From JANQOH01 sp965243325 (lineage in GTDB: Bacteria > Pseudomonadota > Alphaproteobacteria > UBA7887), in the NCBI GenBank assembly GCA_965243325.1, contig CBDEUQ010000003.1:2170001-2234000 (forward strand): a stretch of DNA of 64,000 bases. The letters run 5' to 3'. Position numbers and translations under genes: made by a program. This document shows positions 33,570-43,217 of the stretch, piece by piece (within the stretch, counting starts at the first letter, position 1; each line of letters starts with the position of its first letter). The notes beneath the pieces were generated by a model. The model ran no database searches. It had not been told where the DNA came from and was given only the letters and a program-made list of their open reading frames with translations.

Positions 33570-34502
33570 TCACCCGGCGAGAACCCGCTCTCCCTCTTCG
33601 CCGATGAACTCCAGCATCGCACCGACGCACTGCTCCGGTTCCTCGAGCTGGAGGAAGTGCGTCGTCTCCGGCACGAAGTCGTAGTTCAGCGCGAGGATCT
33701 CGTTCATCGCGACGGTCGGCAGGAACGAGTGCGGCGCCACCGGATCGCTCCCGACCACCTTCACCGGACACGGGAGCATGTCGGCATCCACGGACTCCGC
33801 GTATCGGTAGCCCTGCTCGGCGATTCGCGCTTCGTACTCCCGCGGGCACCTGAGGACGTACTCCGAGCCGCCGTTGGCCGGGCGCAGCGTCGTCCGCGCC
33901 AACAGATCGTGAACCCCCGGGCGCAAACGCCCGAACGCCGTCGTCCTGCGCAACCGCTCCGCGAACGCGGACTCCGACTCGAACGAGTCGCGGCGGCGCC
34001 GCGCCCCGTCGACCATCCGGCCCATGGTTTTCCTCAGGCGGTCCTTGTGGCCCTGGTGGCACCCCTGCGGACAGATGAACGGATCGAACAGGACCAGCGC
34101 GGCGAACGACCGCGCGCCCGAGCACGCCTCGATCGCCGCCGTCTGCCCCGACAGCGAGTGGAACACGCCGATGGCCGGCTTCTTTCCGAAGCGAAGCCCG
34201 ATCGCCCGCGCGACCCGCGTCATGTCGTCCACGAACGTTGGAATGGCGTGCGCCTCCAGCGCCCCGACCGCGTTCCAGCCGTGATTGCGGAAATCGTAGA
34301 CCACGACGTCGAAGCGATCCGTGAGCAGCGACCAGAATGGGTAGTACGCGTCCGCCGCAAGGCCGTTCGCATGGCTGAGAACGATGCGCGGCCCGGCCGG
34401 ATTGCCGTGCCGGCGGAGCCGGATCGCCGTACCGTCGGCCATTTCCGCATCGACCGCCGCCAGCGGCGCCGGCACGACCCACCGCGGGTTGCCCTGTGCC
34501 AC
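33570..34502 (-). CDS. Alpha/beta-hydrolase fold protein
   Basis: The 310-residue protein has the fold's landmarks: RIVLSHANGLAADAYYPFWS oxyanion region, VVYDFRNHGWN, the nucleophile elbow GVFHSLSGQTAAIEA, and a C-terminal His in ETTHFLQLEEP. The elbow has F in place of the first Gly (FHSLSG), so the class is uncertain. Start is a GTG at 34502 without a clear Shine-Dalgarno. It converges with the SulP gene; 202 bp between them hold no gene. Confidence 0.8.
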   Translation of the reverse strand: MAQGNPRWVVPAPLAAVDAEMADGTAIRLRRHGNPAGPRIVLSHANGLAADAYYPFWSLLTDRFDVVVYDFRNHGWNAVGALEAHAIPTFVDDMTRVARAIGLRFGKKPAIGVFHSLSGQTAAIEACSGARSFAALVLFDPFICPQGCHQGHKDRLRKTMGRMVDGARRRRDSFESESAFAERLRRTTAFGRLRPGVHDLLARTTLRPANGGSEYVLRCPREYEARIAEQGYRYAESVDADMLPCPVKVVGSDPVAPHSFLPTVAMNEILALNYDFVPETTHFLQLEEPEQCVGAMLEFIGEEGERVLAG

Positions 34503-34685
34503 TACGGCCGGGCTCCGGGCATCCGCTGCGATCCCGCCAGGGCCTGGATCGCGGACGATGCCGGCCGAGGCACCGAATCCGGCGTCATCGTCGGCGCGCT
34601 CGCGCCATCGAGGCGGGAGTCTCCAGGGGTCTTCTCCCGGCTGCCCTTGTCCGTGTCCGCAGCTTCTCCCCGCCCCGGACCGGCG

Positions 34686-35720
34686 TCAAGCGACCCCGCC
34701 GTTGGCCTCGCCGGCAAGGCCGTCGATGCACAGATGTCGAACCGGTTCGCCCGCCGGGGGCCGATCGGCCGGGCCCGGGGACGGCTCCCATATCGTGTTG
34801 ACGACGGCGTAAGGATGATCCACGCCGGGCGATGCGTCCTCCATGCCGGGGGAGAAGAGGGTGGTCAGGGTGGCCGTCGTCGCGAGGACCGCGAGGACCG
34901 CGACGCCCTCCAGGCGAATCGCCCGGCGAAGGTGTGCTCCCGCGCGGGGGGCGCCCGTCCGCAGGGCGGGGGTCAGGCGGTACTTGTTGATCGCGGCGAG
35001 ACCCAGGAGCAGCGCGAACAGCGCCAGCTTGACGGCGAGGAGCTGGCCGTAGGGCGTGCCGAGGGCGGCCACCGGATCGCCGGTCAGGATGACGAACAGG
35101 GCGACTCCGGCGGCCGCGAGGGCGGGCACGATCCACACCGCCCTCCGACTGAACGCCGCGGCCAGCGCTCCCGCCGCTTGCGTATCGCGGCCGGCCAGCC
35201 GGTGGAGCGGGTGGAATATTCCGATCCAGAACCCGAGCCCGAGGAGATGAAGCGTGACCAGCCCGCCGAGGACGAGCCGCGGCTCCTCGAGGGAATGCCC
35301 CCGCAGGGCGAAGGAGCCGCAGACGAGCACCGCCCCGAGCCCGGCGGCAAATCGGGCCGCCGGCCGTTCGACGACCGCCAGGCAGAGGAGCGCGAGCCCG
35401 GCGAGGCGCGCCCAGAGGCTCGTTCCGATCGGGCTCCCGGCGACCATTCCGACGATGGCCGGATCGAACGCCCCTGCCACCGAGCCGCCCATCAGAAAGC
35501 TCGCGCGAACGGGAAGCTGGAGGACCGAGAACGCGGCCGCAAGGGTGGCCGCCGCCAGCGCGATCCGCCGAACCGAACCGGTCGTCGCGTCGTCGAAGCG
35601 CGGCAGGGCAAGCAGGACGAGCGCGCTCCCCGCGGCGGTGAGCGAGGCGGCCGATGCCCCGGTCTTGACGAGAATCTCGACCGCGGTCACCGCATCGATG
35701 CCGAGGACGGTCGACAGCAC
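34686..35720 (-). CDS. copD: Copper resistance protein CopD-like
   Basis: The 344-residue inner-membrane protein has about eight helices with CopD features: GTSLWARLAGLALLCLAV, LRGHSLEEPRLVLGGLVTLH, LGLGFWIGIFHPLHRLA, and KLALFALLLGLAAINKYRLT. CopD with CopC moves copper across the inner membrane for cuproenzymes or tolerance. GTG at 35720 is read 8 bp after the copC stop. The C-terminal 30 residues beyond SPGMEDASPGVDHPYAVV are not conserved. Confidence 0.85.
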   Translation of the reverse strand: MLSTVLGIDAVTAVEILVKTGASAASLTAAGSALVLLALPRFDDATTGSVRRIALAAATLAAAFSVLQLPVRASFLMGGSVAGAFDPAIVGMVAGSPIGTSLWARLAGLALLCLAVVERPAARFAAGLGAVLVCGSFALRGHSLEEPRLVLGGLVTLHLLGLGFWIGIFHPLHRLAGRDTQAAGALAAAFSRRAVWIVPALAAAGVALFVILTGDPVAALGTPYGQLLAVKLALFALLLGLAAINKYRLTPALRTGAPRAGAHLRRAIRLEGVAVLAVLATTATLTTLFSPGMEDASPGVDHPYAVVNTIWEPSPGPADRPPAGEPVRHLCIDGLAGEANGGVA

Positions 35721-35728
35721 GCCGAACC

Positions 35729-36100
35729 CTACGGCCGGACCTCGAAACTGAAGCGCCCGCTCATCGCGTGCCCGTCTTCGGACAGCCCTCGCCAGTCCAC
35801 GGTGTAGCGTCCGGCGGGGAGGTCGGGCGGAGCCGCCTCGAAGCGGGTGACCGGCCTCATCCCGTCCGTCCGCTCGAGGGCGAAGGCGTCGCCGTCGGCG
35901 TCGGTGAGCTCGATGAGGGTGATGCGCATCGGCTCGTCGAAGGAGATGCTGATGACTGCGGGCGCCGCGGCCACCGCCTCGCCGTTCGCGGGGACGGTCG
36001 TCTCCGCTCGGGAGTGCGCGTTCGCCGCGCCGCCGGGCGAGAGCGCGAACAGGCCGACGGCGACCGACGCCACCAGCGATTGAAACGGTTTGTTTCGCAT
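35729..36100 (-). CDS. copC: Copper-binding periplasmic protein CopC
   Basis: The 123-residue protein has a signal peptide (cleavage near ANAHS) then the CopC beta-sandwich: AHSRAETTVPANGEAVAA, with the mature N-terminal His after processing, ISISFDEPMRI, DLPAGRYTVDWRGLSEDGH and AMSGRFSFEV. The N-terminal His and the GLSEDGHAMSG motif bind Cu(II). Starts at the ATG at 36100. The gene precedes copD on the same strand in the standard copCD order. Confidence 0.93.
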   Translation of the reverse strand: MRNKPFQSLVASVAVGLFALSPGGAANAHSRAETTVPANGEAVAAAPAVISISFDEPMRITLIELTDADGDAFALERTDGMRPVTRFEAAPPDLPAGRYTVDWRGLSEDGHAMSGRFSFEVRP

Positions 36101-36379
36101 CGTCGTTGCTCCGTGCGTGGCGGCGCCCCCGCGAGAGCCGGCCCCCGAACGCGGTCCGGGCGGGCGCGCAGTCCCGCCGGCGGTTGCCGGCCCGGCTCGC
36201 GGCGGAAGGACTCCGACCGGTCCGGTGCGGCCCACCGGATCCGATGCAGCGCCTCCAAGGGGATCAGCATAGCGAGTCCCGTCGCCGGACCGTCAATCCG
36301 ATCGCCGCCCGGCCTGTCGGCGGCGGCTTGTCCGCGTCGTCTGCGGGAGAGCAGAATCCTGTTCGCGCAGCGCCCCGGC

Positions 36380-38038
36380 TCAGATCGGGCAGACGAGGTT
36401 GCCGAGCCGCTCGGTAAGCTTGCGGTTCTCGTCGTAGTCGACGGGCACCGCGACGAGCGCCGGCCCCGGCTCGGCGAATGCCTCTTCCAGCGCCGGCGCC
36501 AGCGCCTCGGCGCTGTCCACCGTCAGGCCGCGGATGCCGAAGGCGTCGGCCAGCTTCGCGAAGTCCGGGTTGCCGAAGGCGAGATCGGCGTGGCGGCCGT
36601 CGAAACGGTTCTGCTGCTTCCACTTGATGAGGCCGTACTCGCCGTCGACCCACACCATCACCGCGATATTCGCCTTCAGCCGCGCCGCCGTCTCCAGCTC
36701 CTGCACGTTCATCAGGAACCCGGCGTCGCCGCACAGCGCCAGCACCCGCTTGCCGGGCCGGGCGAGCGCCGCGCCGATGGCCCCCGGCAGCGCAAACCCC
36801 ATGGAGCAGAACCCGTTGGAGATCAGGCACGTGTTCGGCTCGTCGCACTGGTAGTAGCGGGCGACCCACATCTTGTGCGCGCCCACGTCCGACAGCAGGA
36901 CGTCGTCCGGCCCCATCGCCGCGCGCACGTCGCACAGAATGCGCTGGGGCTTCATCGGAAACGCCGTGTCGGCGGCCTCCGCGGCAATGTCGTCCGCGAT
37001 CGCCGAGCGCAGGCCGGCGCGCCGGGCGATGTCGAACAGCGGCAGGCGCGCCGCGTGGTCGCGTTCGAGCCGTTCGTTGATCTGCCACAGCGCGTCGGCG
37101 ATGTCAGCGACGACCTCGACCGCCACCGGATACGCGCGGTCGATCTCCGCCGGCGTGAAGTCGATGTGGACGATGGGCGTCGGGGTGCCGCGGTTCCAGT
37201 ACGCGGGGCCGTATTCCACGAGGTCGTAGCCGATGCAGATCACGAGGTCGGCCTCGTCGATGGCGCAGTTCACGTAGTCGCCGCCCTGCAGCCCGATCGT
37301 GTACAGGCAGTGCGGATCGCTCCGCGGCACCGCGCCCTTGCCCATGAACGTGTTGACGACGCCGATGCCGCTGAGCGCCGCGAAGCGCCGCAGTTGCGCC
37401 GACGCGCGCTTGCGGATCGCGCCGTTGCCGGCGAGCACGATCGGGTTGCGGGCGCCGGCGATCGCCTCGACCGCCTGCTCGACCGCCCGGTGGTCGGCGC
37501 CGGCGCGCCGCGTGCGGTGCACCGGCAGCGGCGTCCCCTCGGTCTCCGCCTCGGCGACGTCCTCCGGCAGCTCGACGACCGTCGCGCCGGGCTTTTCCGC
37601 TTCCGCGGTCTTGAACGCCTTGCGCACGATCTCCGGAATCGTCTCCGGGCGGTGCACCGTCTGCGCCCACTTGGTCAGCGGCCGGAACATCGCCACCACG
37701 TCCATGTTCTGGTGGCTTTCCTTGTGCAGGCGGTCGATCCCCGCCTGGCCCGTCACCACGACGACCGGCGAACGGTCCATGTTCGCGTCCGCGACGCCGG
37801 TGACGAGATTGGTGGCCCCCGGGCCCAGCGTCGCCAGGCAGACGCCGGCGCGGCCCGTCAGGCGGCCGTAGACGTCGGCCATGAACGCCGCCGACTGTTC
37901 GTGCCGGCACAGCACGAACTCCGCCGCGCCGTCCTCCAGCGACATCATGAAATCGGCGTTCTCCTCGCCGGGGACGCCGAAGACGTAGCGCGCGCCCTCG
38001 GCGTCGAGGCAGCGCACGAACAGGTCGGATGCTTTCAC
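36380..38038 (-). CDS. Acetolactate synthase large-subunit-like TPP enzyme
   Basis: The 552-residue protein has the three TPP-enzyme domains: GVPGEENADFMMSL with the catalytic Glu in CRHEQSAAFMADVYGRLTG, a middle FAD/NAD-like domain (PIVLAGNGAIRKRASAQL), and the cofactor motif GDAGFLMNVQELETAARLKA with VWVDGEYGLIKWKQ. The EYGLIKWKQ form is typical of catabolic AlsS-like acetolactate synthases. No small subunit gene is adjacent, agreeing with the catabolic type. GTG at 38038 is the start. Confidence 0.87.
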   Translation of the reverse strand: MKASDLFVRCLDAEGARYVFGVPGEENADFMMSLEDGAAEFVLCRHEQSAAFMADVYGRLTGRAGVCLATLGPGATNLVTGVADANMDRSPVVVVTGQAGIDRLHKESHQNMDVVAMFRPLTKWAQTVHRPETIPEIVRKAFKTAEAEKPGATVVELPEDVAEAETEGTPLPVHRTRRAGADHRAVEQAVEAIAGARNPIVLAGNGAIRKRASAQLRRFAALSGIGVVNTFMGKGAVPRSDPHCLYTIGLQGGDYVNCAIDEADLVICIGYDLVEYGPAYWNRGTPTPIVHIDFTPAEIDRAYPVAVEVVADIADALWQINERLERDHAARLPLFDIARRAGLRSAIADDIAAEAADTAFPMKPQRILCDVRAAMGPDDVLLSDVGAHKMWVARYYQCDEPNTCLISNGFCSMGFALPGAIGAALARPGKRVLALCGDAGFLMNVQELETAARLKANIAVMVWVDGEYGLIKWKQQNRFDGRHADLAFGNPDFAKLADAFGIRGLTVDSAEALAPALEEAFAEPGPALVAVPVDYDENRKLTERLGNLVCPI

Positions 38039-38233
38039 GCGGTCGTCCTCGCCATGGCGCGGCGCTTCCGGCGCCGCGGGAACCGTCCGTTCACTTAGTT
38101 CTTATATGACAGTGGTTTGATGTAACGATAGCTTGTTCGCGCGCGGGCAGGCCGCATTCGGCGGCGGGGCAGGCGCGCGGCCCGCGGCTCGGCGCTCGCG
38201 GGAAGAGGGAGCGGGCGGCGCGTGGGGAGAGCG

Positions 38234-41200
38234 ATGAGAAAGACGCTGGTCTCGGCGGCGCTGGTTTTCGGCGGCCTCGTCGCGGCGGCGCTCTTTGCCG
38301 GCCCGGCCCTGGTGGACTGGGAGAAGGTCAAGCCGCGCGTCGTCGCCGCGCTCGAGGCGCGGAGCGGCCTGGACGTCGCCATCGAGGGGCCGATGTCGTT
38401 CGCCACCCTGTGGCGGCCGACCGTGCGGGCGGCGCGGGTGCGCGTCGCCGGCATCGCCGTCGAGGCGGTCGACCTCCGCGTCGCCTGGCTGCCGCTGGCC
38501 ACGGGCGAGCTCCGCATCGAGAGCGTGCGCCTCGAGGCGCCCGACGTGCTGCTTGAGCGCGACGCCGACGGCACGCCGAACGCGCCGCTGGAAGCGCTGC
38601 GCGTCGCCGCGGCGGGCGATGGCGTGGCGGTGGCGCGGGTCTCGGTCGCCGGCGGCCGTCTTCGCTACCGCGACCGGAGCGCCGGCGTCGAGGAGGAGAT
38701 CGCCGACGTCGACCTCGCGTTGACGCTGGACCCGGCGACCGGCGCCCTCGGCGCCGAAGGGTCGGGGCGCTGGCGCGGCCTCCCGGTCGACGGCGTGGTA
38801 TCGCTGGACCCGGCCGCCGGCGGAGCGCGCTTTCGCGTGCGTCTGGCGAGCGGCGACTCGAGCGTCGCATTCCGTGGCGAGGTGCCGGCGCGCCGCTTCG
38901 CCGGAAGGCTCGCCGTGGAGGGCGAGGCCGCCGTGATCGTCCCGCGTCTCCTCGCCGCCGCGGGCGCCGGGCGCCCGGCGTTCGCGTTCGCGCCCGGCGT
39001 GCGCTTCGAGGCCGAGTCGCCCGTGCGCTACGACAACGGTGAGATCGCCGCCCCGGAGCTGGCGGTGCGCGTCGCCGACGCCGCGCTCGAGGGCGCTCTC
39101 ACCGTCACCGCGGCGCCGCGGCGGTTCTCCCTGTCGCTTGCCGCGGGGCGGCTGAACCTCGACGCGCTCGCCGCCGCGGTCGCGCCGGGCGCGTCCGACG
39201 GGTCCGAAGAACCGCGGCGCGGCCTCGACGGCGACGTGAGTCTCGCCGTCGACACCCTGCTGTATCGCGAGCGGCTCGTCCGCCGGGCGGCGCTGGAGGC
39301 CGACGTCGCCGGCGGCGCCGTCGCCGTGGAGCGGCTGGCCGGCGAGCTGCCGGGCGGCTCGACGTTCGCCTTCGCGCGCCATCCGTCGGCAGAGGCGGGC
39401 GGCGCCCTCTTCGACGGGCGGATCGAAGCCGCGTCCGACAACCCGCGCGCCCTGCTCGCGTGGCTGGGCATCGAGGCACCGGCGGTCGCCGCCGACCGCC
39501 TGCGCCGGTTCAGCCTCGCGGCGGCGGTCGAAGGCGGCCGCCGCGCCGGGCGGTTGACCGACGCGGCGCTCGTGCTCGACACCACCGCGGCCTCGGGGTC
39601 CGCGGCCTGGACCCTGGCGCCGCGCCCCGCGTTCGAGCTCGATCTGGATCTCGACCGGATCGACCTCGACGCCTACCTGCGGCACACCGCCGGCGACCTC
39701 GCGGCCGCCGCCCTGGCGGCGTTCGACGCGCGCGTCGCGCTCGCTGCGGAGACCGTGACGCTGGCGGGCGTCGCGATGCGCGAGGTCGCCGTCCGCGGGT
39801 CGTTGCGCGACGGCGCGTTGACGCTGGACGAGCTCGGCATCGGCGATCTGGCGGGCGGTGAGGCGTCGGCGGCCGGCACGCTCGCCGACCTCGGCGCGGC
39901 GCCTGCGGTGCGCGCCACCGTCCGCTTCCGCACCGCCGACCTGTCGGCGGCGGCAGGTGCGGTGCCGGCGTTGCGCGGTCTGCCGCCGGGCATCGCCGTC
40001 GCGCTGGAAGCCGGGCTTTCGGGCGGCCGGGACCGGATCGCGGTCGATGCGGTGCTGACCGCCCCCGCCGGCGAGGCCGCCGTGCGCGGCACGGTCGTCG
40101 ACCCGGTCGCCGCGCCGCTCTTCGACCTCGCGGGCGTGCTGGAAAGCCCGGACGCGGCGCGGCTGCTGGAGGCGTTCGGCGTCGTGCGCGCCGGGGCGTC
40201 GGCGGGCCTCCTCGCCGGCCCGGCGACGCTGGAGGCCGGGTTCGTCGGCAGCCCCCGGGCGATGGCGTTCGACGCCGACCTGCGCCTCGACGGCGGCGGC
40301 CGGTTGTCGGCGAACGGCACGATAGACGGCGACATCGCGGCCCGCCGTCTCCATCTCGACGCGACGGCGAGCCACCCCGAGTTCTCCCGGCTCCTGCCGC
40401 AGTTGACCGGTGCCGATCCGGCGGCCGTGCCCGCGGCGCTCGCCGGCCCGGCGACGGCGCGCGCGACCGTGGCGGGCGATGCAGGCGCGCTGGAGCTCGA
40501 CGCGGCGTTCGACTTCGCCGGCGGCGCGCTGACGATGGCGGGCACCGTCGCCGACGCCGCGCAATCGCCGTCCTTCGACCTTGCCGTCGCGCTCGACCAT
40601 CCGGCGATGGCGCCGCTGTTCGCCGGCTTCGGCGTCGACACGTCACTGGCCCGCCGGCCCGGCGCCATCTCCGTCCGCGCTCGCGTCGCCGGCACGCCTT
40701 CGGAATTCGACGTCCGGGACCTTGTCGCCGATCTGGGCGGCGCGCGCGTTGCCGGCGCCGTCGCGCTCAACCTCGCCGCGCCGCAGCCGAAGCTGACCGC
40801 GGATCTCGCCGCCGGCGCCGTCGCGGCCGACATGATCCTGCGCGCCGCCGCCGGTGCCGCCGCCGATGGGCGCGAGGCGGCGCGGTCGTCGCAGCGGATC
40901 GACCTGTCGGCGTTGCGCCGTGTCGATGCCGACCTCCGCCTCGCGGCGGAATCGCTGGATATCGGCGGTCTGCCGTTCGCGGACGCCGACCTCCGCCTGA
41001 CGCTCGACGACGGGACGCTCGAAGTCGCCGCGCTCACCGGCCGCCTGTTCGGCGGCGCCGCGGCGGCGCGCGGAACGCTCGCCGCGGGGGCGGTGCCCCG
41101 GCTCGACGGAACGATCTCCGTAGATGGTGCCGACGTCGAGGCGGCGCTCGCGCATCTCGCCGGGACCGGCTCGATGACCGGAGCCGTCGATTTCGAGATG

Positions 41201-41836
41201 CGCTTCGCCGCCGCGGGCGAGAGCGGAAGGCAGATGATCCTGGCGCTCGACGGCGAGGGCGCGCTGAACGGGGCCGGCGGCGGCTGGATCGACGGCATCG
41301 ATCTCGCCGCCGTCGCGGCCGTCCTCGGCGCCGTGGCGGAGACCGGCCGGCTGCCCGATCTCGCGGACGCGGCGGCGGGGCGGACGGCGTGGCGCGATCT
41401 CGGCGGCGCCTTCCGCATCGCCGGCGGCCGGCTGCGCGCGGACGACCTCCGGCTCGCATTCGACGGCGCCGCGGCCGTCGTCTCGGTCGAAGCCGATCTC
41501 ATGACCCGGCGGCACGAGGTCGCTGCCGCCGTACACTTCGACGCCCACCCCGGTCTGCCGCCGCTCGTGCTCGCCCGCCGCGGACCGCTCGACGCGCCGC
41601 GGTTCGACAGCCCGGCGGCCGCGGCCGCGCGCGTCCTCGAGGCGCATCTCGGTGCGTCGCCGGCGGAGCCGGCGGAGCCCGCCGCCGCACCGGCGCCCGC
41701 CCGCGCCGCGGAGCCGGAACCGCCCGCCTCCGCGTCCGCCGCCGCCGCCCTGCTGCCGCCGCCCGGCTCGCTCGCCGCGCCGCCCACGCGGGCGGACGCG
41801 TTCGATTCGATGCTCGGCGACTTTCTCGAGGAGTGA
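38234..41836 (+). CDS. AsmA-family envelope protein
   Basis: The 1200-residue protein has an N-terminal anchor helix (about 5-25, VSAALVFGGLVAAALFAGPA), then VDWEKVKPRVVAALEARSGL and DVAIEGPMSFATLWRPTVRA, the AsmA opening. The long repeated beta-rich body (for example LSLAAGRLNLDALAAAV) ends in the AsmA C-terminal region (about 920-1100). AsmA-like proteins bridge inner and outer membrane for phospholipid transport. The Ala/Pro-rich last 90 residues look disordered. ATG at 38234 with GGGGAGAGCG upstream is chosen over GTG at 38222. Confidence 0.87.
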   Translation: MRKTLVSAALVFGGLVAAALFAGPALVDWEKVKPRVVAALEARSGLDVAIEGPMSFATLWRPTVRAARVRVAGIAVEAVDLRVAWLPLATGELRIESVRLEAPDVLLERDADGTPNAPLEALRVAAAGDGVAVARVSVAGGRLRYRDRSAGVEEEIADVDLALTLDPATGALGAEGSGRWRGLPVDGVVSLDPAAGGARFRVRLASGDSSVAFRGEVPARRFAGRLAVEGEAAVIVPRLLAAAGAGRPAFAFAPGVRFEAESPVRYDNGEIAAPELAVRVADAALEGALTVTAAPRRFSLSLAAGRLNLDALAAAVAPGASDGSEEPRRGLDGDVSLAVDTLLYRERLVRRAALEADVAGGAVAVERLAGELPGGSTFAFARHPSAEAGGALFDGRIEAASDNPRALLAWLGIEAPAVAADRLRRFSLAAAVEGGRRAGRLTDAALVLDTTAASGSAAWTLAPRPAFELDLDLDRIDLDAYLRHTAGDLAAAALAAFDARVALAAETVTLAGVAMREVAVRGSLRDGALTLDELGIGDLAGGEASAAGTLADLGAAPAVRATVRFRTADLSAAAGAVPALRGLPPGIAVALEAGLSGGRDRIAVDAVLTAPAGEAAVRGTVVDPVAAPLFDLAGVLESPDAARLLEAFGVVRAGASAGLLAGPATLEAGFVGSPRAMAFDADLRLDGGGRLSANGTIDGDIAARRLHLDATASHPEFSRLLPQLTGADPAAVPAALAGPATARATVAGDAGALELDAAFDFAGGALTMAGTVADAAQSPSFDLAVALDHPAMAPLFAGFGVDTSLARRPGAISVRARVAGTPSEFDVRDLVADLGGARVAGAVALNLAAPQPKLTADLAAGAVAADMILRAAAGAAADGREAARSSQRIDLSALRRVDADLRLAAESLDIGGLPFADADLRLTLDDGTLEVAALTGRLFGGAAAARGTLAAGAVPRLDGTISVDGADVEAALAHLAGTGSMTGAVDFEMRFAAAGESGRQMILALDGEGALNGAGGGWIDGIDLAAVAAVLGAVAETGRLPDLADAAAGRTAWRDLGGAFRIAGGRLRADDLRLAFDGAAAVVSVEADLMTRRHEVAAAVHFDAHPGLPPLVLARRGPLDAPRFDSPAAAAARVLEAHLGASPAEPAEPAAAPAPARAAEPEPPASASAAAALLPPPGSLAAPPTRADAFDSMLGDFLEE

Positions 41837-41949
41837 CGCCGCAGGGCGCCGACCGGTGCCCAACCCGCGGTGGCTCCGGCCGCCCCCTGCGGTCGAAACT
41901 GAAACGGGCGTTCCCCGGCAGGCTGTGTCCGACCGTGAGGAGCAGCGCG

Positions 41950-42242
41950 CCCGTTGAAATCGCATCACGCATCATTGCCGCGAGTTCCACGGCGGCGCGC
42001 TGGTCGAACGATTCGATCCGGAAGCAGCGGCTCGCGTTCAGGATCTCAAGATCGCGGGGTCCCGCCTCGCCGGCGTGTACGAGCAATTCGCTTAGCGCCG
42101 GCGTTGGAAACACGATGGTCTCGATCAGAAAATCAATGCGCGTCTTTACGTCCGCGACAGGATTGCCTGTCGTGGGGTCGACCGGCGCCCTCGCATCCGG
42201 TTCGAGAAAATGCAGAAGCGCTGTGGGGTCGAATACCGCCAT
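41950..42242 (-). pseudogene. PIN-domain toxin, C-terminally truncated
   Basis: Reading from 42242, about 97 residues fit a PIN toxin (MAVFDPTALLHFLEPDARAP with the first Asp, TPALSELLVHAGEAGP with the Glu, and AAVELAAMMRDAISTG). After this the family would continue with the C-terminal Asp motifs, but the sequence turns into unrelated DNA and the frame merely runs on antisense to asmA. So the last third, including catalytic Asp residues, is lost. Its start overlaps the end of the upstream partner (ATGA). Confidence 0.75.
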
Positions 42243-42973
42243 CAATGACGCTCGTCGGAGCCACGCAATCGCTTGATCTCCGCCGAGGGGTCGTCGATAT
42301 CCTTCCAGCCGCTGCGTGCGATGGCGCGCAATCGTTCGACGACCCTGCCGAGAGGCGCGCCGTCGAGTTCCTCGAACCCCGTGATGTTGAAACGCTTCAT
42401 CCACCAGGCGCCGTCGGCGTCGCGCTCCCAGCGTCCTTCGCCCTGCACGCGCAAGACTTCGCCGTACAGATGGACCGCAAGCCGCTTGGCCATGTCGCGC
42501 GTGGCGTTGCACATGTGGACGCCGTCGCGCAGATGCACGGGCACGTCGTCCCGTCCGCCGATGCGGATAAGCACGCCATCGAGAACGCCGGGCTGGTTGA
42601 AGGCGCCGAACGTCAACGGCGGCGGTTGTTCGCGACCAGGGAATCGAATCACTTCGGCGCCGCCTTTGCGAAGGCTGCCGGTCGCGCCGTCGTCGGCCAA
42701 GCGCCGGTTTAGCGCCTTGAACGCATCGGCCGCGTCCTTTGGAGGCGTGTCGCTTGCGAACGCGCCGAGCCGGCGTCGCACTTCGGGGGCGGCCTCGGGC
42801 TCGACCCGTTGCACGAGCACGGTGCTCCCGGCCTCGAGACGCACGAAGTGCACCCGCTCCGTCGTGCCGAGCAGCCGCGCCAGATCGGCCATGTACTCGG
42901 CCAGGCGCGACATGGGCAGGGTGTCGGGATCGTAGGCGTCGATGACGAACCGGTACTCGTCTGCATCGCTCAT
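42242..42973 (-). CDS. Partner of PIN toxin, candidate antitoxin (243 aa)
   Basis: The 243-residue protein (SDADEYRFVIDAYDPDTLPM, LAEYMADLARLLGTTERVHF, then PPLTFGAFNQPGVLDGVLIR, and RWERDADGAWWMKRFNIT) is a conserved soluble family I recall only as upstream companion of PIN-domain genes; no named domain. The overlap with the PIN stub (ATGA) suggests translational coupling and an antitoxin or chaperone role. It seems intact although its toxin is truncated. A 56-bp copy of its 3' part lies at 45071-45126. Confidence 0.62.
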   Translation of the reverse strand: MSDADEYRFVIDAYDPDTLPMSRLAEYMADLARLLGTTERVHFVRLEAGSTVLVQRVEPEAAPEVRRRLGAFASDTPPKDAADAFKALNRRLADDGATGSLRKGGAEVIRFPGREQPPPLTFGAFNQPGVLDGVLIRIGGRDDVPVHLRDGVHMCNATRDMAKRLAVHLYGEVLRVQGEGRWERDADGAWWMKRFNITGFEELDGAPLGRVVERLRAIARSGWKDIDDPSAEIKRLRGSDERH

Positions 42974-43217
42974 GGCCGTGCTCCCGCGTCCGCGTCGGTA
43001 GATTGCCAGTCCGCTTCGAAATCTGTACCCGGTGCCGGCAAACGCATTTCGATCCGAATAGATCTGGAAAAACCAAGGCGTTACGCGCCTGACTGGCATC
43101 CTGCCCAAGCGCCGATCGACAGCATGCGGGCGCCGTCAAGATGCTGCCGCGTTGCGCATGGTCACCCGCGCTCGGCCAGAAGCGCCAGGAGCGGCGGGTT
43201 GACGTAGAGGTTCTCCA
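42974..43217. other. Short gap after hipA; no gene
   Basis: No convincing gene. A minus-strand 18-codon frame (MENLYVNPPLLALLAERG) starts within the hipA stop (TGATGG) and ends near 43164; it could be the start of a deleted downstream gene or chance. Confidence 0.4.

Noticed and set aside
38102..40600. Long open frame (832 codons) antisense to asmA
   Set aside because: Composition is the Arg/Glu/Gly-rich shadow typical of GC-rich genes on the opposite strand; the sense gene has clear family motifs.
41499..41949. Continuation of the PIN toxin frame into asmA
   Set aside because: Sequence after residue 97 is not PIN-like and is antisense to asmA; the toxin is truncated, not extended.
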